Shown one piece after another: positions 20,336 through 32,850 of a stretch of 64,000 bases of DNA. How positions within the stretch are numbered: the first letter of the stretch is position 1; the number at the start of each line of letters is the position of its first letter. The position numbers and the translations under genes were made by a program. The notes under the pieces are model-generated. The model did not search any database, was not told the DNA's origin, and was given only the letters and a program-made list of their open reading frames with translations. Source of the DNA: Lactuca virosa (lineage: Eukaryota > Streptophyta > Magnoliopsida > Asterales > Asteraceae); assembly GCA_928212115.1 (NCBI GenBank), contig CAKMRJ010003334.1:103193731-103257730 (forward strand). The letters are read 5' to 3'.

Positions 20336-22456
20336 AATGAGTCCTAAAAGCATAAGATGCATAATGTTTCTTAAGGGAATATTGGTAATTTTTTTAATGT
20401 CTTAATGGTGTTTAATATGTTAAGATTAGGAGTATATTTTCATTTGAAGATTGATGAAACTTGGATTTTGGACTAAGGTGAGTTTATCGGAAGTACAAGT
20501 CTCTATACTTAACTTTGATGTTTTTCTTGTATTGATTTCATATATGATAGTTTTGTTTTGATATCATTGTATGCTATTGCTTTCTAAGTATGTACCAATG
20601 TTACTTGTTTGTATTTATAAAACTCATTTTGAGACTTCTATTATTTTGATACAAATCTATACATAGTTAGAAATGGTTTTGAAGAACACTATTTGTGCAT
20701 TCATCTAGGATTAGGTTGACTTGAGTGTCCACATGACTTTAGGATCCTTTATTTGTTTGTTTCGGAGAGTGGAATTCTTGAAATCCATCACATGAAAATG
20801 TGTGGTTTGTTGCTCCTTGTGTGACATTATATGATGTTTCACTTAATGTAATTTATTTAGATGCAAAACAATTGAGGGTTTGTGCTTTTTGCTTACTATT
20901 CATGAGTCCGATTTTTGTTAACAATCTATATTTGGGGGTTTGGACTAATGAAATAGTATTGGGTTGGATAGATGCAGATACATATTTGTTATTTGTTGTA
21001 GAATTATTCTTTTAAACATATTAAGTTCATTTTTATGTTTTTTGAAAAAAAGTTGGAAGTGGTGTTAAATGCATACTACCCATGAGTCCATATTGTTGTT
21101 TGCTTTTGGACAAAAGTTGAAGGTGTTGCATTATGCATACTATTCATGAGTCGGTATATTCTTATGTTTGGATTATGAGTTTATTAAACATATATTTTAG
21201 ATTATAAGTTAATGAACCTTTTGTCTGGAATTATAGGTTAATAAACCTATTGTTTAAGATTATGAAATACTAATTCCCTTTGTTATAAATTATGGGTTAT
21301 TAAGCACTTTGATTTTGGACTTTGGTAACATTACACCTTTGGTTTGATTTATGTCTTATTTAACTTTGAATTTGTATTTGGGTCATAAAACCATAGACTT
21401 TAAACCTTGGGATTTTACGAACTATATTGGTTTGAATTGTTTGTTTGGGTTTGATTCGAGTGAACTGATTGACATCATTACTTACTCAAAATGAATCCAA
21501 TTTTGGTAATCTCACTAAATATTTCCTTGTCTAACTTATTTTGAATTGTACTCAAATTGAAGACTTAAGAGTTGCTTAGAAGATAACGAAGACATTTTAG
21601 AGGCTTCCGGTTGTGTGGTCACTTCTGAACTATATGATGACATTAAATTGATTACTAGCTCATTCTTTTAAACAAAACTATTTTATTTTGGACTTTGGGA
21701 CCTATTTCTGCACAAAAATCTTTTGAAGTGTTTTGAAAGTATATTGTGACAGTATTTTCCATACATTTCGAATTTACATTTTTTTTTGTTATAATAACAA
21801 ATGATTTAATAATTAAAAAAACTACCCTAGCGATGAGTGTTTCACTATCCCTCCTACCCCCAACCCCCAAATTTAATATGTGATCTACTACAAATTGGGT
21901 GGTGTTCCATGCATACTTATATAAAAGAGGAGTTTGATCTCGATCAAAAAAAATAAAGGGGGTCAAAGGATTTGTGCCCCATTGGAGGGTCTGTCACGCA
22001 TGCTCCCTCTACAAAATATTAGACCTAGAATGTTGTGAAAAAACCTCTCTAAAATGAAGGAAAGTCGATGAAATAGCTTGATTTTTGGTTTGCATGAAGG
22101 AGCTCAGAGACATCTCAAGTTGCATGACAATCAAGCTATCTTGGCGGTCCAAGTTGTCCGTGACACCTCCAGCTCAAGTTGTCTATTACAACTCTAGTCA
22201 TACAAACTAGAGTTGTTTGGACAAATTTTCAGGAAAATTGTTTTAATTGTTGAATCTGCAAATTTTGTCGTCTTTATCTATTTTTCGGAGAGATGGGCAT
22301 ATAAACTCATATTTCGCCTTATTTGGAACTTCCTAATGAAAATTAACATTCAATATTCTTTTCTAGAAACGAACGCTGTGTTTTTTTGCCTAAAACTTTG
22401 AATGATCCTAATAAATTCCGCAATAATTTTGACCGAAAGAAATATCAACATAGAAA
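20336..22456. other. AT-rich stretch without recognisable features
   Basis: No frame longer than about 100 codons, no transposon motif and no RNA gene seen. Frames at 20800-21015 and 21655-21966 have no recognisable domain and compositionally biased translations. It may be old transposon or intergenic sequence. Confidence 0.6.
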
Positions 22457-22564
22457 ATGAATATACATGATCCGTGAATAATCCAGATCTAATTATTAAT
22501 ATTGTTTTAAATGAATATACATGGTCCGTTAATGATTCAGATCTAATTATTAATGTTGTTTTTC
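22457..22564. repeat. 54-bp tandem duplication
   Basis: Two copies of ATGAATATACATG-TCCGT...AGATCTAATTATTAAT start at 22457 and 22511. Confidence 0.9.
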
Positions 22565-23457
22565 CTTCCCCTAATTCTAACAATTTTTTGTATGACAATA
22601 TAATGTTTTAGCTATATTAATTATTTTTGATACTTTGCAAGGAAAATAGATGTTCACGAGTCGACTCAACATGTTTTAGCTAATATTTTTTGGAAACGGC
22701 GAATAATATTAATCAAAATCGCGAAAGGAACAAAAAAAAAAAAAAACGCTTAGCAAGTAGCTAAGACGAAAGAGAAACAAAGATACAATGTTCGAAATAA
22801 CAGAAAAATCAGAAGATTAACATAATAAGGTGTGTTGTGTAAATCGGTTATACTTTTTTTTTTTTTTTGTTTATACTTAATACCTCAACATGTTGGATGC
22901 AGGAAACCATTTTAAAACACCCCTCTAAATTCTAATCCCTAAATAAATTGCGAGTTTCAATTAATTTTTTCTTGTAAATTGCTTTTAGGAACTGAATTTT
23001 AGGTTAATGTAAACATTCATTGGAGCATTTAAACATTTACAATTTCTATGTACAGATGCATCTATTTTCGTTGAATATTTTACTCCATTGTTTCATATAA
23101 ATTATTTAAGATTTTAGTAGTCCAAGGTAATATTTTTGGAGAAAGGTTAAATATGGATAACAATAACCCTTATTTATGCTATTTTTAAATTTAAACAATG
23201 GATTTTAATATATTTCTATACGATGTATTTTATAATTGTATGTGTAGTAGCAAGATTTTTAATTTTTCATCTATGGTTAATGATCTCTTTATTCTACTTT
23301 TTAGGCAAGAAAATATTTTTTTAACGTTTATCTTTGCATTAAATTTACAATTTCTTTTTGTTTTGTATATAGTTAAATGTTGTCGATATACGGTTTTTTT
23401 TGGATTTTTAATTGGTGGGAAACAAAGATGAATTGAGTTATTTGGTTTCAAAACTTA
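22565..23457. other. AT-rich stretch, nothing recognised
   Basis: Contains poly-A (about 22732-22745) and poly-T runs; no credible coding region. Confidence 0.6.
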
Positions 23458-24253
23458 GTATATCCGCAATCCATTGAATTCTAAGGGGTTCAATAGATGA
23501 CACATCATTGTTACATCAATATTTTACTTTTTATTCAACTTTACTAAAACATCTACACTCCATTAAACCCTATAAAATTTAATGGATTTCCAATTCAACA
23601 TCATTATATTTTTGAACATAATAACAAATATAAAAATAAAAGATATATTAGTTAAAAAATTACAATACTTAAAATCCATTAATTAAAATTTACAAAACCT
23701 AAAACATTTAATACCTAAAAATACGTTAATTAAAAAACATGAAACCTAAAAATACATTAATAAAAAAACGATACCTACGAATTATATTTTATCTCGACCT
23801 CTTCACAACGATCCATCCAAATATTTCGTCCCTCCTCCAACATAGTACTCGATTAATGTAATATTTATCGAAATTAGTTTGTATTAGATTTGTAACGGAT
23901 ATATTTATTTTTCAATGAGTTTTTATTTTTAAATATTTCATTTGATTTATTTATTTGAAAAAATATGACACTTAAAAATATGACACATTAAATAATATAA
24001 TATCTAAAAATATGGTTGATTTTATTTGTGATTAATTAAAAAAATATAAAAAATCAAATATAAAAATAATAAGAAAATATGATTACATATATACTTGGTT
24101 TGAAATTTAATTGAAAAAAAAAAGATTAAATCCATTGAACCACTTAATGATCATACAACTCTCCTCCATGTTATCATCCACACTCCATTAAACTTCTATT
24201 GAGTCATAATCATCATCTATTCAACTCTTATTAAACCCTCATTGTGGATGCAC
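23458..24253. mobile_element. PIF/Harbinger-like (Tourist-type) MITE, 796 bp, TSD TTA
   Basis: The ends are GTATATCCGCAAT and, at the right, the reverse complement GTGCATCCACAAT (10 of 13 match). They are flanked by TTA at 23455-23457 and 24254-24256. Similarity continues inward (TTGAA-TTCAATAGATGA type on both sides). The interior is AT-rich and non-coding. The 3-bp TWA duplication is characteristic of PIF/Harbinger elements. Confidence 0.72.
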
Positions 24254-24361
24254 TTACATTTAACTTGTACATGTTTGTAATGTTTTTTCTATCTCATAAT
24301 TTGATATAATTTTACCGCTCCAAAAGAAATATACATCTATAAAATACCTTAATTGATTTTC

Positions 24362-24429
<68 letters not shown>

Positions 24430-25439
24430 TTGGTATGTTTTAAGGACTTAATTACTCATGATTTACCATTCTCACAACATTCCTAACATTGTCGGATTCC
24501 ATATTAAAATAAGTCTTTATATTTGGATATAAAACTTCATAAAGTGGGAGGTTTATGGACCTCAATGTACCCAAATCTTTCATAACTCACCCAATGATTC
24601 TAAGCGACCTAATAAATGTATGAAACTCATTTGATACCCAAATACATTCTTAGTGAGTTCATTACTTCCCAACAAATAATAGAATTACAATTCCATTCCA
24701 AAGTTGATTACAAGTACCTCTTGTTTATCTGAATCACTTTGGATCGTGAGTTTTTCCTAAACAAGTTCATTAAAATTATAAATTTATACCACAATTGGAA
24801 TTCTGATGAGTTTTTCATTTGCAATTAAGCATCTATAAGTCGTATCAAAGCTCGAAAGCTAGAGAGACCCAAAAATTAACCTTGGAACCCTATATGAGCT
24901 CCACGTTCGGATTTAAGCTCTATATTTTAAACCTAACAATTATAGATAACTCATATTTTCAAATCTTAATTCATCTTCACATTCATCATGAATCTAAGGT
25001 TCATGATTCATATCTCCCATAAACTCCAAATCACAAAAGGTGTCATGCATTAACATAAAATCATTAATAAAGTATCAGATTAAGCTAGATAATTGATTCC
25101 AAACACAAAATTAACCTAAAATTTTGAATTCCTCTTGTGGTCCTTACCCACCATCAATCAGAATATTTAAGTACTTCCTAGACATTAACTGGTTAACCCT
25201 CTGTCTATTATCAAATTGTCAAGTTTGACCTATTTTTCACAAATTTAAACTAAATCACATTTCATTACTTTAATATTAGATTTTAATTTTCCTTTTAGTA
25301 TTATATATTTTTCATATTCTTTTATTTAATTTTACCTATTTTATTTATTTATTTATTTATATTTTCACAAAATTTTATTTTATATTATTTTTAACTTTTT
25401 AAAATTTATTTTATTTTCAAAAATAATCCTAAAACTAGT
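24254..25439. other. Intergenic, with (AT)n microsatellite at 24366-24427
   Basis: AT-rich sequence with a pure AT run of about 30 units. The frame 24819-25022 has no recognisable domain. No other feature. Confidence 0.6.
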
Positions 25440-26230
25440 ACACCCTAAATGCTGATATTACAATTTACAACCCAAAGGCTTCAAACCTGGTAGAAAATCA
25501 AATAACACCAAAATATTATTCTCTAAAATTGACGATAATTTATCAGTAACTACCTCTTTCCAAAAGACAACATATCGAGACTCCATGGTCTCTAAAAGGT
25601 CTTTAGATCATCCTCAATATCATAACAATATGAATATTTAAATCCAATATCATTTCTTGACTCGTTCACCAAATACAATTGGAAATCGAACCTGAAATTT
25701 TTGGCAATCCGAACCCATTTGCTTTTCTGGACCTCTTGGTGTTACGTATTCGATATTTCCTCTAAAGTTTTCTGAATTCCGACCTTCATTACTGTTAGGT
25801 ATCATATCCTTATATCTCAGAATCAATGAAAATCACACTTCATCAAAAATCGCATCACACGACTTAATTACGGTATTTACCTTTGGATCCATAACATAGA
25901 ATCCATATGCCTTGTAATTTTCAGCATATCCAATGAAAATGCAATCAATTTCTCTTTCTCCCAAAGTATTTCTTTTGGGATCGGATAATTTTACAATCTC
26001 CTGACAACCTCAAATTTGAAAAAAAACCCAATTTGGAGACGTTTTGAACAAATATGAGGTTGCTTTTTTTTGTTTTATTTGAAACTCTATTTAAGACATA
26101 ACGTGTGGTGAGCATTTTTTCTTCCAAAAATCCCTTACTCAAATCCGAGTAAGACAACATCAAGTTGACCATTTCTTTCAAAACTCGATTTTTCCATTCG
26201 ACCACACCATTTTTCCTATGGATGATTCCA
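25440..26230 (-). pseudogene. Ty1/copia integrase C-terminal part to RT start, relic
   Basis: On the minus strand, reading down from 26230: NGVVEWKNRVLKEMVNLMLSYSDLSKGF (end of integrase core), ML-TRYVLNRV, then IDCIFIGYAENYKAYGFYVMDP and, near 25440-25560, the RT-start pattern WKEVV...LENN...LPGLKPLGCK in several frames. It is the continuation of the relic at 30190-31060, the two parts being separated by a younger insertion of about 4 kb. Confidence 0.8.
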
Positions 26231-27046
26231 AGTGATTGTATTTAAGATAACAAAGAATTGCTTCGTTCATCTGTTTTATTCATTAACGATTAGAAGTAGT
26301 GGTTGCCATCCATTTTTCCTACATACATGCTCTTCGTAGGTTGGTGTCCTTGCTTCCCCCTGGTTGTTCATGGTAGTGTTGAATGGATTACCTTCCTATT
26401 CTTCCCTTGTCTGTTCCTTTATCTCGATCTCGGATCGCTGCACTTTATCCTTCCCATTTGTTTCTTCTTAATTCCCCACTGTAACAATTTGGTTACTTGT
26501 CTCTTCCTTTTTTGACCTTCTCTATGAGGCTTGGTTGTTTATGTATTACTGTTTTTGTATAATTCTCTTAAGCTTTTCATTTTTGTCTTCGATTCTGTTG
26601 TGACCTTCTTTACCACCCTTTGAGTGGTTCCTCCTTATTTTACTTTCAATTGTTTTGTTTTCCGCAACATTGTCTAACTTAGTGAATTGGGGTACTTTTT
26701 TGGTGTGTTTTCATGTGACCTCACCTTACTCCACATTTACCTTTTCATCTAGTCCCTGAGTGCTAATCGGTGTAATGTTGATTGTCCAATTAAACTTTTT
26801 CACAGTCACAGACATGTCACATTCCATGACATGCCATGTTGCTCTCTTTGCCAACAGTTTTAATGCATGTGCCAGACACTTGTTCTCATCAGAGTTGCTA
26901 ATATCAGACATCGGGTTCTTAGTATGATCCGTTCTGGCCAATGTATTTGTTTTCTTTCATTACTGATGTTCTATTTTCTTCTAGAGTTCTAATATCATTA
27001 AGGATATTATTGGCATTGTTTCTACTTTGAGTATGTTCCATCTACT

Positions 27047-27601
27047 CTAATCTTCTCTTAGTTGGTATTGCACCCACTCTCGACATCGTGTGGAAATTAA
27101 CCACACCTTTATGTCATATAGTGATGACACATTTATGACGACAAAATGTATGAGTTTGGTACCGTTTCTGCCGTTATTGTGATCAATTAGGGTGCGTGGT
27201 AACATGATAGTACCTTCTGGCCACACATTATGGCCAACAAAGCTGATCAGGTGGTTCTCAGGCGGTTCGACTTTTTTCTGCACATACCTTGGTAGTTGTT
27301 TGTACAAATGCTTATACATGACATCATTGGAACTTCCGTTGTCCACATAGATGTCATTGACGTAGTTCTTACCCATGAACCCTCCAATTATGATCGAATC
27401 ATCTCCCTTATGACAATTATGGATATATTCCCATTCATCAAACATGAATGTGTAGTGTTCCCATTCACCATTTGTTTCATGTTGGTCGGTTTGTATTAAC
27501 ATGAAATTTTCTTTTTTCCATGAGTTTTTCAATTTTGGTTCACCAGGCGCCAGACTCTCCATGTGTTTAGATATGAGGCCTTTAATCAGACCAGTTAGTT
27601 A
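27047..27601 (-). pseudogene. Tat-like gypsy protease region
   Basis: A 171-residue minus-strand frame contains FTFDEWEY-like sequence, IIIGGFMGKNYVNDIYVDNGSSNDVMYKHLYKQLP and VWPEGTIMLPRTL. This is the retropepsin region typical of Tat/Athila-type gypsy elements, with the active site D-N-G-S-S where D-G-G-S-S would be usual. Upstream, gag sequence is cut by the hAT-like element at 27610. No pol follows downstream before the insertion boundary. Confidence 0.7.
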
Positions 27602-27609
27602 TCCTGACT

Positions 27610-28193
27610 AGGGATGTTAATGGGGGCAAACGGGACGGGGTTGCATCCCCCACCCCACCCCCGAAATTTTCCCATTCCCTGCCCCTGAAATTTCTAGCCT
27701 CCCCACCCCGCCCCCACACCCGATTTTCCGGATTACCCCCGTCCCTGCCCCTGTTCTCCCATCCCCGATTGATTTTGGGATACTTTTATTATTGGTCCAA
27801 AAGAAGTTGTTTTTTGGGCTTAAAAAGGCTATTTTTTGAGTTAAAAATAGTTATTTATAATATAATTTTACATGTTAAAAACAAAAATGTTATCACATCT
27901 CAAAAACGTTATACTAACAATTTAAAAACATAATTTTTTGTTTAATTTTGGAAGCTTAAAAGCATTGCTATTATTTATTATATTTATATAATTACTATAT
28001 ATAACTATATATATGATATATTAACGGGGTCCCCCATGGGAGGTTCGGTACGGAACTGCTCACCCCGTCTCCGCCTCCGGGGTTAAACTTTCCCCCGCCC
28101 TGCGTACACCCCCGATTTTTTTAACAAATAACCCCTATATAGGATTGGGGCCCCATGGGTTCGTGGTCCCACGAGACTTTTTGACATCCTTGG
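27610..28193. mobile_element. hAT-like non-autonomous element, 584 bp, TSD TCCTGACT
   Basis: An 8-bp direct repeat TCCTGACT (27602-27609 and 28194-28201) flanks a segment with ends AGGGATGTTAA and TTGACATCCTTGG, near inverted repeats. Subterminal zones are rich in CCCC and CCCCGCCCC runs; the middle is AT-rich and non-coding. An 8-bp duplication and A/GGGATGT-type ends fit the hAT superfamily. It interrupts the gypsy gag/protease relic. Confidence 0.75.
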
Positions 28194-28201
28194 TCCTGAC
28201 T

Positions 28202-28640
28202 GCATGTTGTTCTCTATTTCCCAACGTAACATAGTACATTCGATGGTGTCATGTCCCGTGGACTCGTGAACTCACAATATCTTCCTTGGTCCTTGTTTCT
28301 TGCTTTTTCTCCTATTCTACTTCCTTCGCTCTTTTTGTTTTCACTCACCGTTGCCACTTTGTTACATCCACCATGTCTTGTTACAGGTGAGGTGCAATAT
28401 TGATGAGGGAACGAGTCTGAGCGCGATTGCCTTATATTTTTGTATTTTGTATTATCTGGAAGTTGGCCTCTGGCGTAAGGTGCGCGACTACCTTTTGGAA
28501 ATTATACTTTTCTCCTTGGCCAGTTTTTACCTTCTCAGATGTTCCATCTTCCTGTTTCATGTATTGATGGACATTTTCCATCATATCCTTCCTAGACGTT
28601 GGTTGCTTACTGACTAGCTTTTCGAACAAGGGTCCTGGGG
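28202..28640 (-). pseudogene. Tat-like gypsy gag fragment
   Basis: The minus-strand frame has FEKLVSKQPTSRKDMMENVHQYMKQEDGTSEKVKTGQ, resembling the end of a retrotransposon gag domain followed by a basic, glutamine-rich linker. It is in order with the protease fragment downstream once the hAT-like insertion is disregarded. Confidence 0.55.
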
Positions 28641-29114
28641 GTAATCAGTACGTGAATGCGGCGATCACCATGTTATCTGCTTTTTCTGGAGTTTTAAGGG
28701 TGGATTTGTTGAATCTTCAAACGAAAGCACTCAAAGGCTCATCTTACCGTTGTTGAAATCCCAAGATAGGTTGTGCATTCATAGTATATCTCCTTTGTTG
28801 GATAAAGTATACAACGAATTATTCTCTTTGTTGGTTAAAATCGTGTATGCTTTCTGGTGGTAAGCTTTTATACCACAATTGTGCTACTGCTGATAGGGTG
28901 GTCGGGAAGAAGATGCACTAATACTTTTCATCTAAATAATTCGCGTCCATCGTCCATCGTCCATCAATTGTTTTCTATGTAATCATCGAGATCTCCCATC
29001 CCATCATACTTTGGGATTTCTAGTATATGTGCTCCGACTGGTAGCTGGTACTCACATATACTCCTTACTAGAGGTGAGTTGTCTAATCTAAAAACTTGCC
29101 CGTCATTAATGTTT

Positions 29115-29459
29115 CTAGTCGGTTTTTTTTCCGATGATATTTGCCAACTGCGTGGTTTGGTGGGGGTGCGTCATTGGTTGTCCCTCTGGTGTAGTTTGAA
29201 GAGCATAGGTTGGGTGGTACTGAGGGGGGCAATATTCTTGGTAGTTCATGTAAGGGAATGGTGATGGCAATGGTATGTATGGCAGTGTGTTTGGTTGGGT
29301 GATCGTCATATTTATAAGATGTTGTTCTAACAAGGGTGGTAGTTCTTGTAATGCGAGATTGTTATTTTTCGAGATTAATCGGGTTGGTCTACTAGATATG
29401 TTTCGCCCTACTGTGCTCGAACTGCTAGTTGTTTCCACCGTAACCGAGATTGCTTGCAT
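29115..29459 (-). pseudogene. Proline-rich gag N-terminal fragment
   Basis: A 114-residue minus-strand frame rich in P, Q, T and S (TLPYIPLPSPFPYMNY, GQPMTHPHQTT), with an STVGRNISSRPTRL start. Composition and position fit the N-terminal part of the Tat-like gag; homology is weak, so the assignment rests on context. Confidence 0.4.
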
Positions 29460-30189
29460 GGCCTTCTTGGTTTTTTCTGCTCTGGTCGTTCACCTTTGCT
29501 TCAGGTTGTGCATTTAGTTAAGTAGTAAGTAGCATAGGTTGCTTTGATGAAGATGTTGTCATGGACCCTGTGGTTGGTGTTGTTATGGTAATCGGTGTAA
29601 AAGCAGGGATCAAGTTGACTGGGCTAAAGGGAAAATTAGAATGAGGACGCGAGGTGTTTTGCTTATCCTGCATGATTATAGACGGATGACGCCAATGTTT
29701 CTATGTCGAAATTTGGGTCTGTCGTTAGCTGCCCTCGTGAGGCTTTGTCCAATGAACAGTCGAGATATCACACTGCAAGGAATAGAAAAACACAAGGTTA
29801 GAAAGCTAATATGAGGGAAGGACCCCGATATTGCTCTCTGATGCCAAAATTAGATGCCATTTTGGAGTTATGAAGTAAAATTGTTGGAAATTTCTTTCCC
29901 TTCAGGAAGGATTGAGCTTCATTTTATTGCTAGGCTTTTGTCTGGTTCGTAATATTTCCATTTGGGTCTTTCTTTGGCCCCGAGGTCGCAAGGGTAAGAC
30001 TCATTAATAAAATAAGTTTTCCTTTTCCATGTTTCTGTGGATGTTACTTTGTAGACTTTATATGGAAGATCTATTTTATAAGGTGTATGTGGTCGGTATA
30101 TCATGGTGAGGTGAATACCGACCTGTGTCTTTCATGGGATGCAACCTTTCTTTAGATCATAGCGTTCGGCCGCCTTGTTTCTGTATGGT

Positions 30190-31060
30190 ACGGTTCCCAT
30201 ACCCCATTAGAGATCAATATATTCCCCTCCCCGATCAGTTCTAAGACATTTAACCAGATTTTTCAATTCTAAGGCTTCATCCTTAGAATGCAACAAATAC
30301 ACATAACAAAATCAAGTTGAATCATCAATGAAAGTGATCACATACTTTTTGTTTCAAAGATAATTATTATAATAGAAATCACAAAGGTCACTATAAATTA
30401 AATCCAAAATTTCTTTATCTCGATTAACATTTGGAAACCGTTGTTTTGTAATTTCCATTAACATGAAAGTTTTACATCTTTCAACACTAATCTCAAACCT
30501 ATAATTAATCCTTTTTTTGTACATTTCATGCATTCTTCTAAAATTGATATTGACCTAAACGAGCATGTCATAATATAGAGTCATCAATTTTAGAATATGT
30601 AAAAGAAGAAGTTGATACAAAAACATAATTATTAAACACAAGATAAAGTATCAACCATATTTAAACGAAAACACGACTATAAAAGTATCCAAAATCAATA
30701 AACATAACATGAACTTCTTGTTGGAGTGATCCTCAACGATATACTTACACTCAATGGTATCTCACAATTTCTTCATACTCTCCATGTTTTGGTAGATATC
30801 AAAGAGATGATCAGACATACCATTAAGAATGTGACCTCTATAGACGTAGTCATCATTCTTCCAGTTGCGACCGCATCTTTTCTGTTCCATAATTTCTTTT
30901 TCTTTGGTTTCTGGTTCAGGCTTACTCAGAACAAGGACGACTTTTCAGAGTAGTGAGAAGAAAGTGCATCTTCTTCTACCAACGGCGGAAGTTGTTTACC
31001 TGTAACTTCTCCAACTTGTCGAACTCAGAAGAAATCTCTTTCACCGATTCACTCGTGATT
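30190..31060 (-). pseudogene. Ty1/copia gag start, pre-integrase and integrase start, relic
   Basis: On the minus strand from about 31040 down: LDKLEKLQVNNFRRW-KKMHFLLTTLK (copia gag start), ESMKKLWDTIECKYIVEDHSNKKF at 30720-30785, then directly SILWHARLGHINFRRM-type pre-integrase at 30490-30600. Integrase RDKEILDLIYSDLCDFYYNN and TDRGGEY follow to about 30195. The rest of gag and the protease are missing between KKF and the pre-integrase region. Several stops and frameshifts. It continues at 26230. Confidence 0.75.
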
Positions 31061-31680
31061 TATGGAAAAAGAAAACATATATCAAATTCAAAAAATAATC
31101 GGTACCTCCCAGCCCTAGCAAAAATCTCCAAACTATCAATATCCTAATCTTCTTATTCTTTAGAATCCAACATCACATCTCATTTAATCAATGCCATTTT
31201 TTCTATCTTTACCATCTCTACCCAAAAACCCTTTCTCTAATAGACTCCATAAATTTTGCAAGTAACCGATATCACAAACAAAAACATAAAGTTAAATACC
31301 AAGCTAGTGATCTTAAAACAAACTTAAGGAACATCGAAGAAATAGTTATATTTAAAATGCATATTAAAAGTGTTTTAATGTGTCTTTTAACGTTGCTACT
31401 TTTATCTAATGGTATATGTAGTTTCGTTAGAAGGATTCATTTTGGTTATTAAGAGCGATGCATGATAAAATATAGAGTATATTGGTGATCTAAACTATCA
31501 AATTTTTAGCTTTATAGCAAACTTTTAAAGGGTTTCATTATTATCTCATACATATTTGAATTAAGTTTGGTTGTCATATTTTCTAGTTTAGTTGTTATCA
31601 TTTCCTTATTTCCAATTTATGGCTTTTACTTATACTCATATTTTAATCAATGAAACAAGTTTTCTAGTTACCAAATCTTC
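31061..31680. other. AT-rich stretch, possible copia LTR before 31681
   Basis: The plus-strand PBS-like TGGTATCAGAGA at 31682 implies a copia LTR ending at about 31680, perhaps starting near 31379, but without a second copy the ends cannot be fixed. Nothing else is seen. Confidence 0.4.
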
Positions 31681-31681
31681 A

Positions 31682-32850
31682 TGGTATCAGAGAGGGTCAC
31701 ACAAATCTTGCAAGAAAAAACCCTAAAGCGTTGTCGGGACCATGGGGGAGGCGACACAAGCAAATATGGAAGCAATGACGATGACACTCGTTTCGACGCA
31801 AACTCGCCGTATTACATATATGCATCTTAGTATCCCAGACACATGCATGTAAACGATGCTCTCGCTGATGAAAACTATGTAGACTAAGCTCGGGAGATGA
31901 GGAACTTCCTAAGCAAAGAACAAGATGGGATTTGTAGATGGGACGATCAAAATACCAGAAGACGACTCACCAAATTACATGATGTGGATGTGTTGTAATG
32001 CTATGATCAAGGGTGGCTCACCACAACAATGGAAAAGACAATTAGATCGAGCGTTAAATATGCAAACACAACAATCAGGATATAGGTTGATCTTGAAGAG
32101 AGGTTTAGCAAAGAGAGTGCAAACCGTGCGTATGAACTGAAGCATCCACTCACCACAACTCAACTAGACAAAACTTATGTATCATCTTACTACACAAAGA
32201 TGCGAGGAATATTGGACAAGATTCAGTATGTGTCACCGAGTCCAAGGTACTCGTGTGACATGGGGAAAAGATTGAATGAAGCAAAGGAGAAGGAAAAACT
32301 TTATGAATTCTTGATGGGTCTTGATTGCGCCTTCTGCACCATAAAAACACAAATCCTTGCATAAAAACTGTCTCCCACATTAGGAATTTCTTATCATATT
32401 TTGTATGAAGATGAGCAAAAAAGAGCCATCTCAACAACAAAGAAACATATACAGGTTGCCGCTGCCTTTCAATGTTATTCATAGAATCGACAAGAGACGA
32501 CGAGCGACTCGACCTTGCCATGAGTCAAAGCTATAACAAAAGATGTACATTGTAGCTTTTAAAAGAAGAATGGTCACAAGAAATAAGGCTTCTTCAAGGG
32601 GATAGGCTACCCAGAATGGTGGCCAGGCAAAAACAAGAAGGAAAAGGGGAGATCCAAAGCTACCATGGCTGATGTGGAGTCGGTCCTATACCGAGACTCA
32701 CAAGGTGAGCAGTACCAAAAACTGGTTAAACATTTTTCTAAGGAAGGCAACATCAATAAGGATAACATGGCAGGTATAATCTAGAAAACAAAACATGGGT
32801 TGTTGACACATGTACAACGGAGCATATTACTAGCAATCACATTCTACTTG
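31682..32850 (+). pseudogene. Ty1/copia PBS and gag relic
   Basis: After the PBS-like TGGTATCAGAGA (31682-31693), gag-type sequence runs in shifting frames. It includes GFVDGTIKIPEDDSPNYMMWMCCNAMI (31925-32005), then YELKH-TTTQLDKTYVSSYYTKMRGILDKIQ, then GKRLNEAKEKEKLYEFLMGLDCAFCTIKTQIL. The order is that of the copia UBN2 capsid domain. Stops and frameshifts are many. A gypsy solo LTR interrupts at 32851 and protease-like sequence resumes at 34688. Confidence 0.75.

Larger units (their letters stand above)
26231..30190 (-). mobile_element. Tat-like Ty3/gypsy relic inserted in a copia relic
   Basis: The copia integrase breaks off at GGEY near 30195 and resumes near 26230, so most of this interval is inserted. 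It holds gag and protease fragments of a gypsy element on the minus strand (29459 to 27047) and no RT or integrase that I can see. Plus-strand CTCTGATGCCAAA near 29836-29848 could be a PBS in reverse, which would place an LTR just above it, but no matching LTR pair was found. Boundaries are approximate. Confidence 0.6.

Noticed and set aside
20800..21015. 71-codon frame as a possible small host gene
   Set aside because: No domain, no promoter or splice context, hydrophobic AT-rich translation compatible with chance.
28300..28617. 105-codon plus-strand frame
   Set aside because: Antisense to a gag-like fragment with better homology; leucine/phenylalanine-rich chance translation.
29919..30104. 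61-codon minus-strand frame next to the Tat-like relic
   Set aside because: Could be part of the element but matches no domain I know; not listed as a gene.
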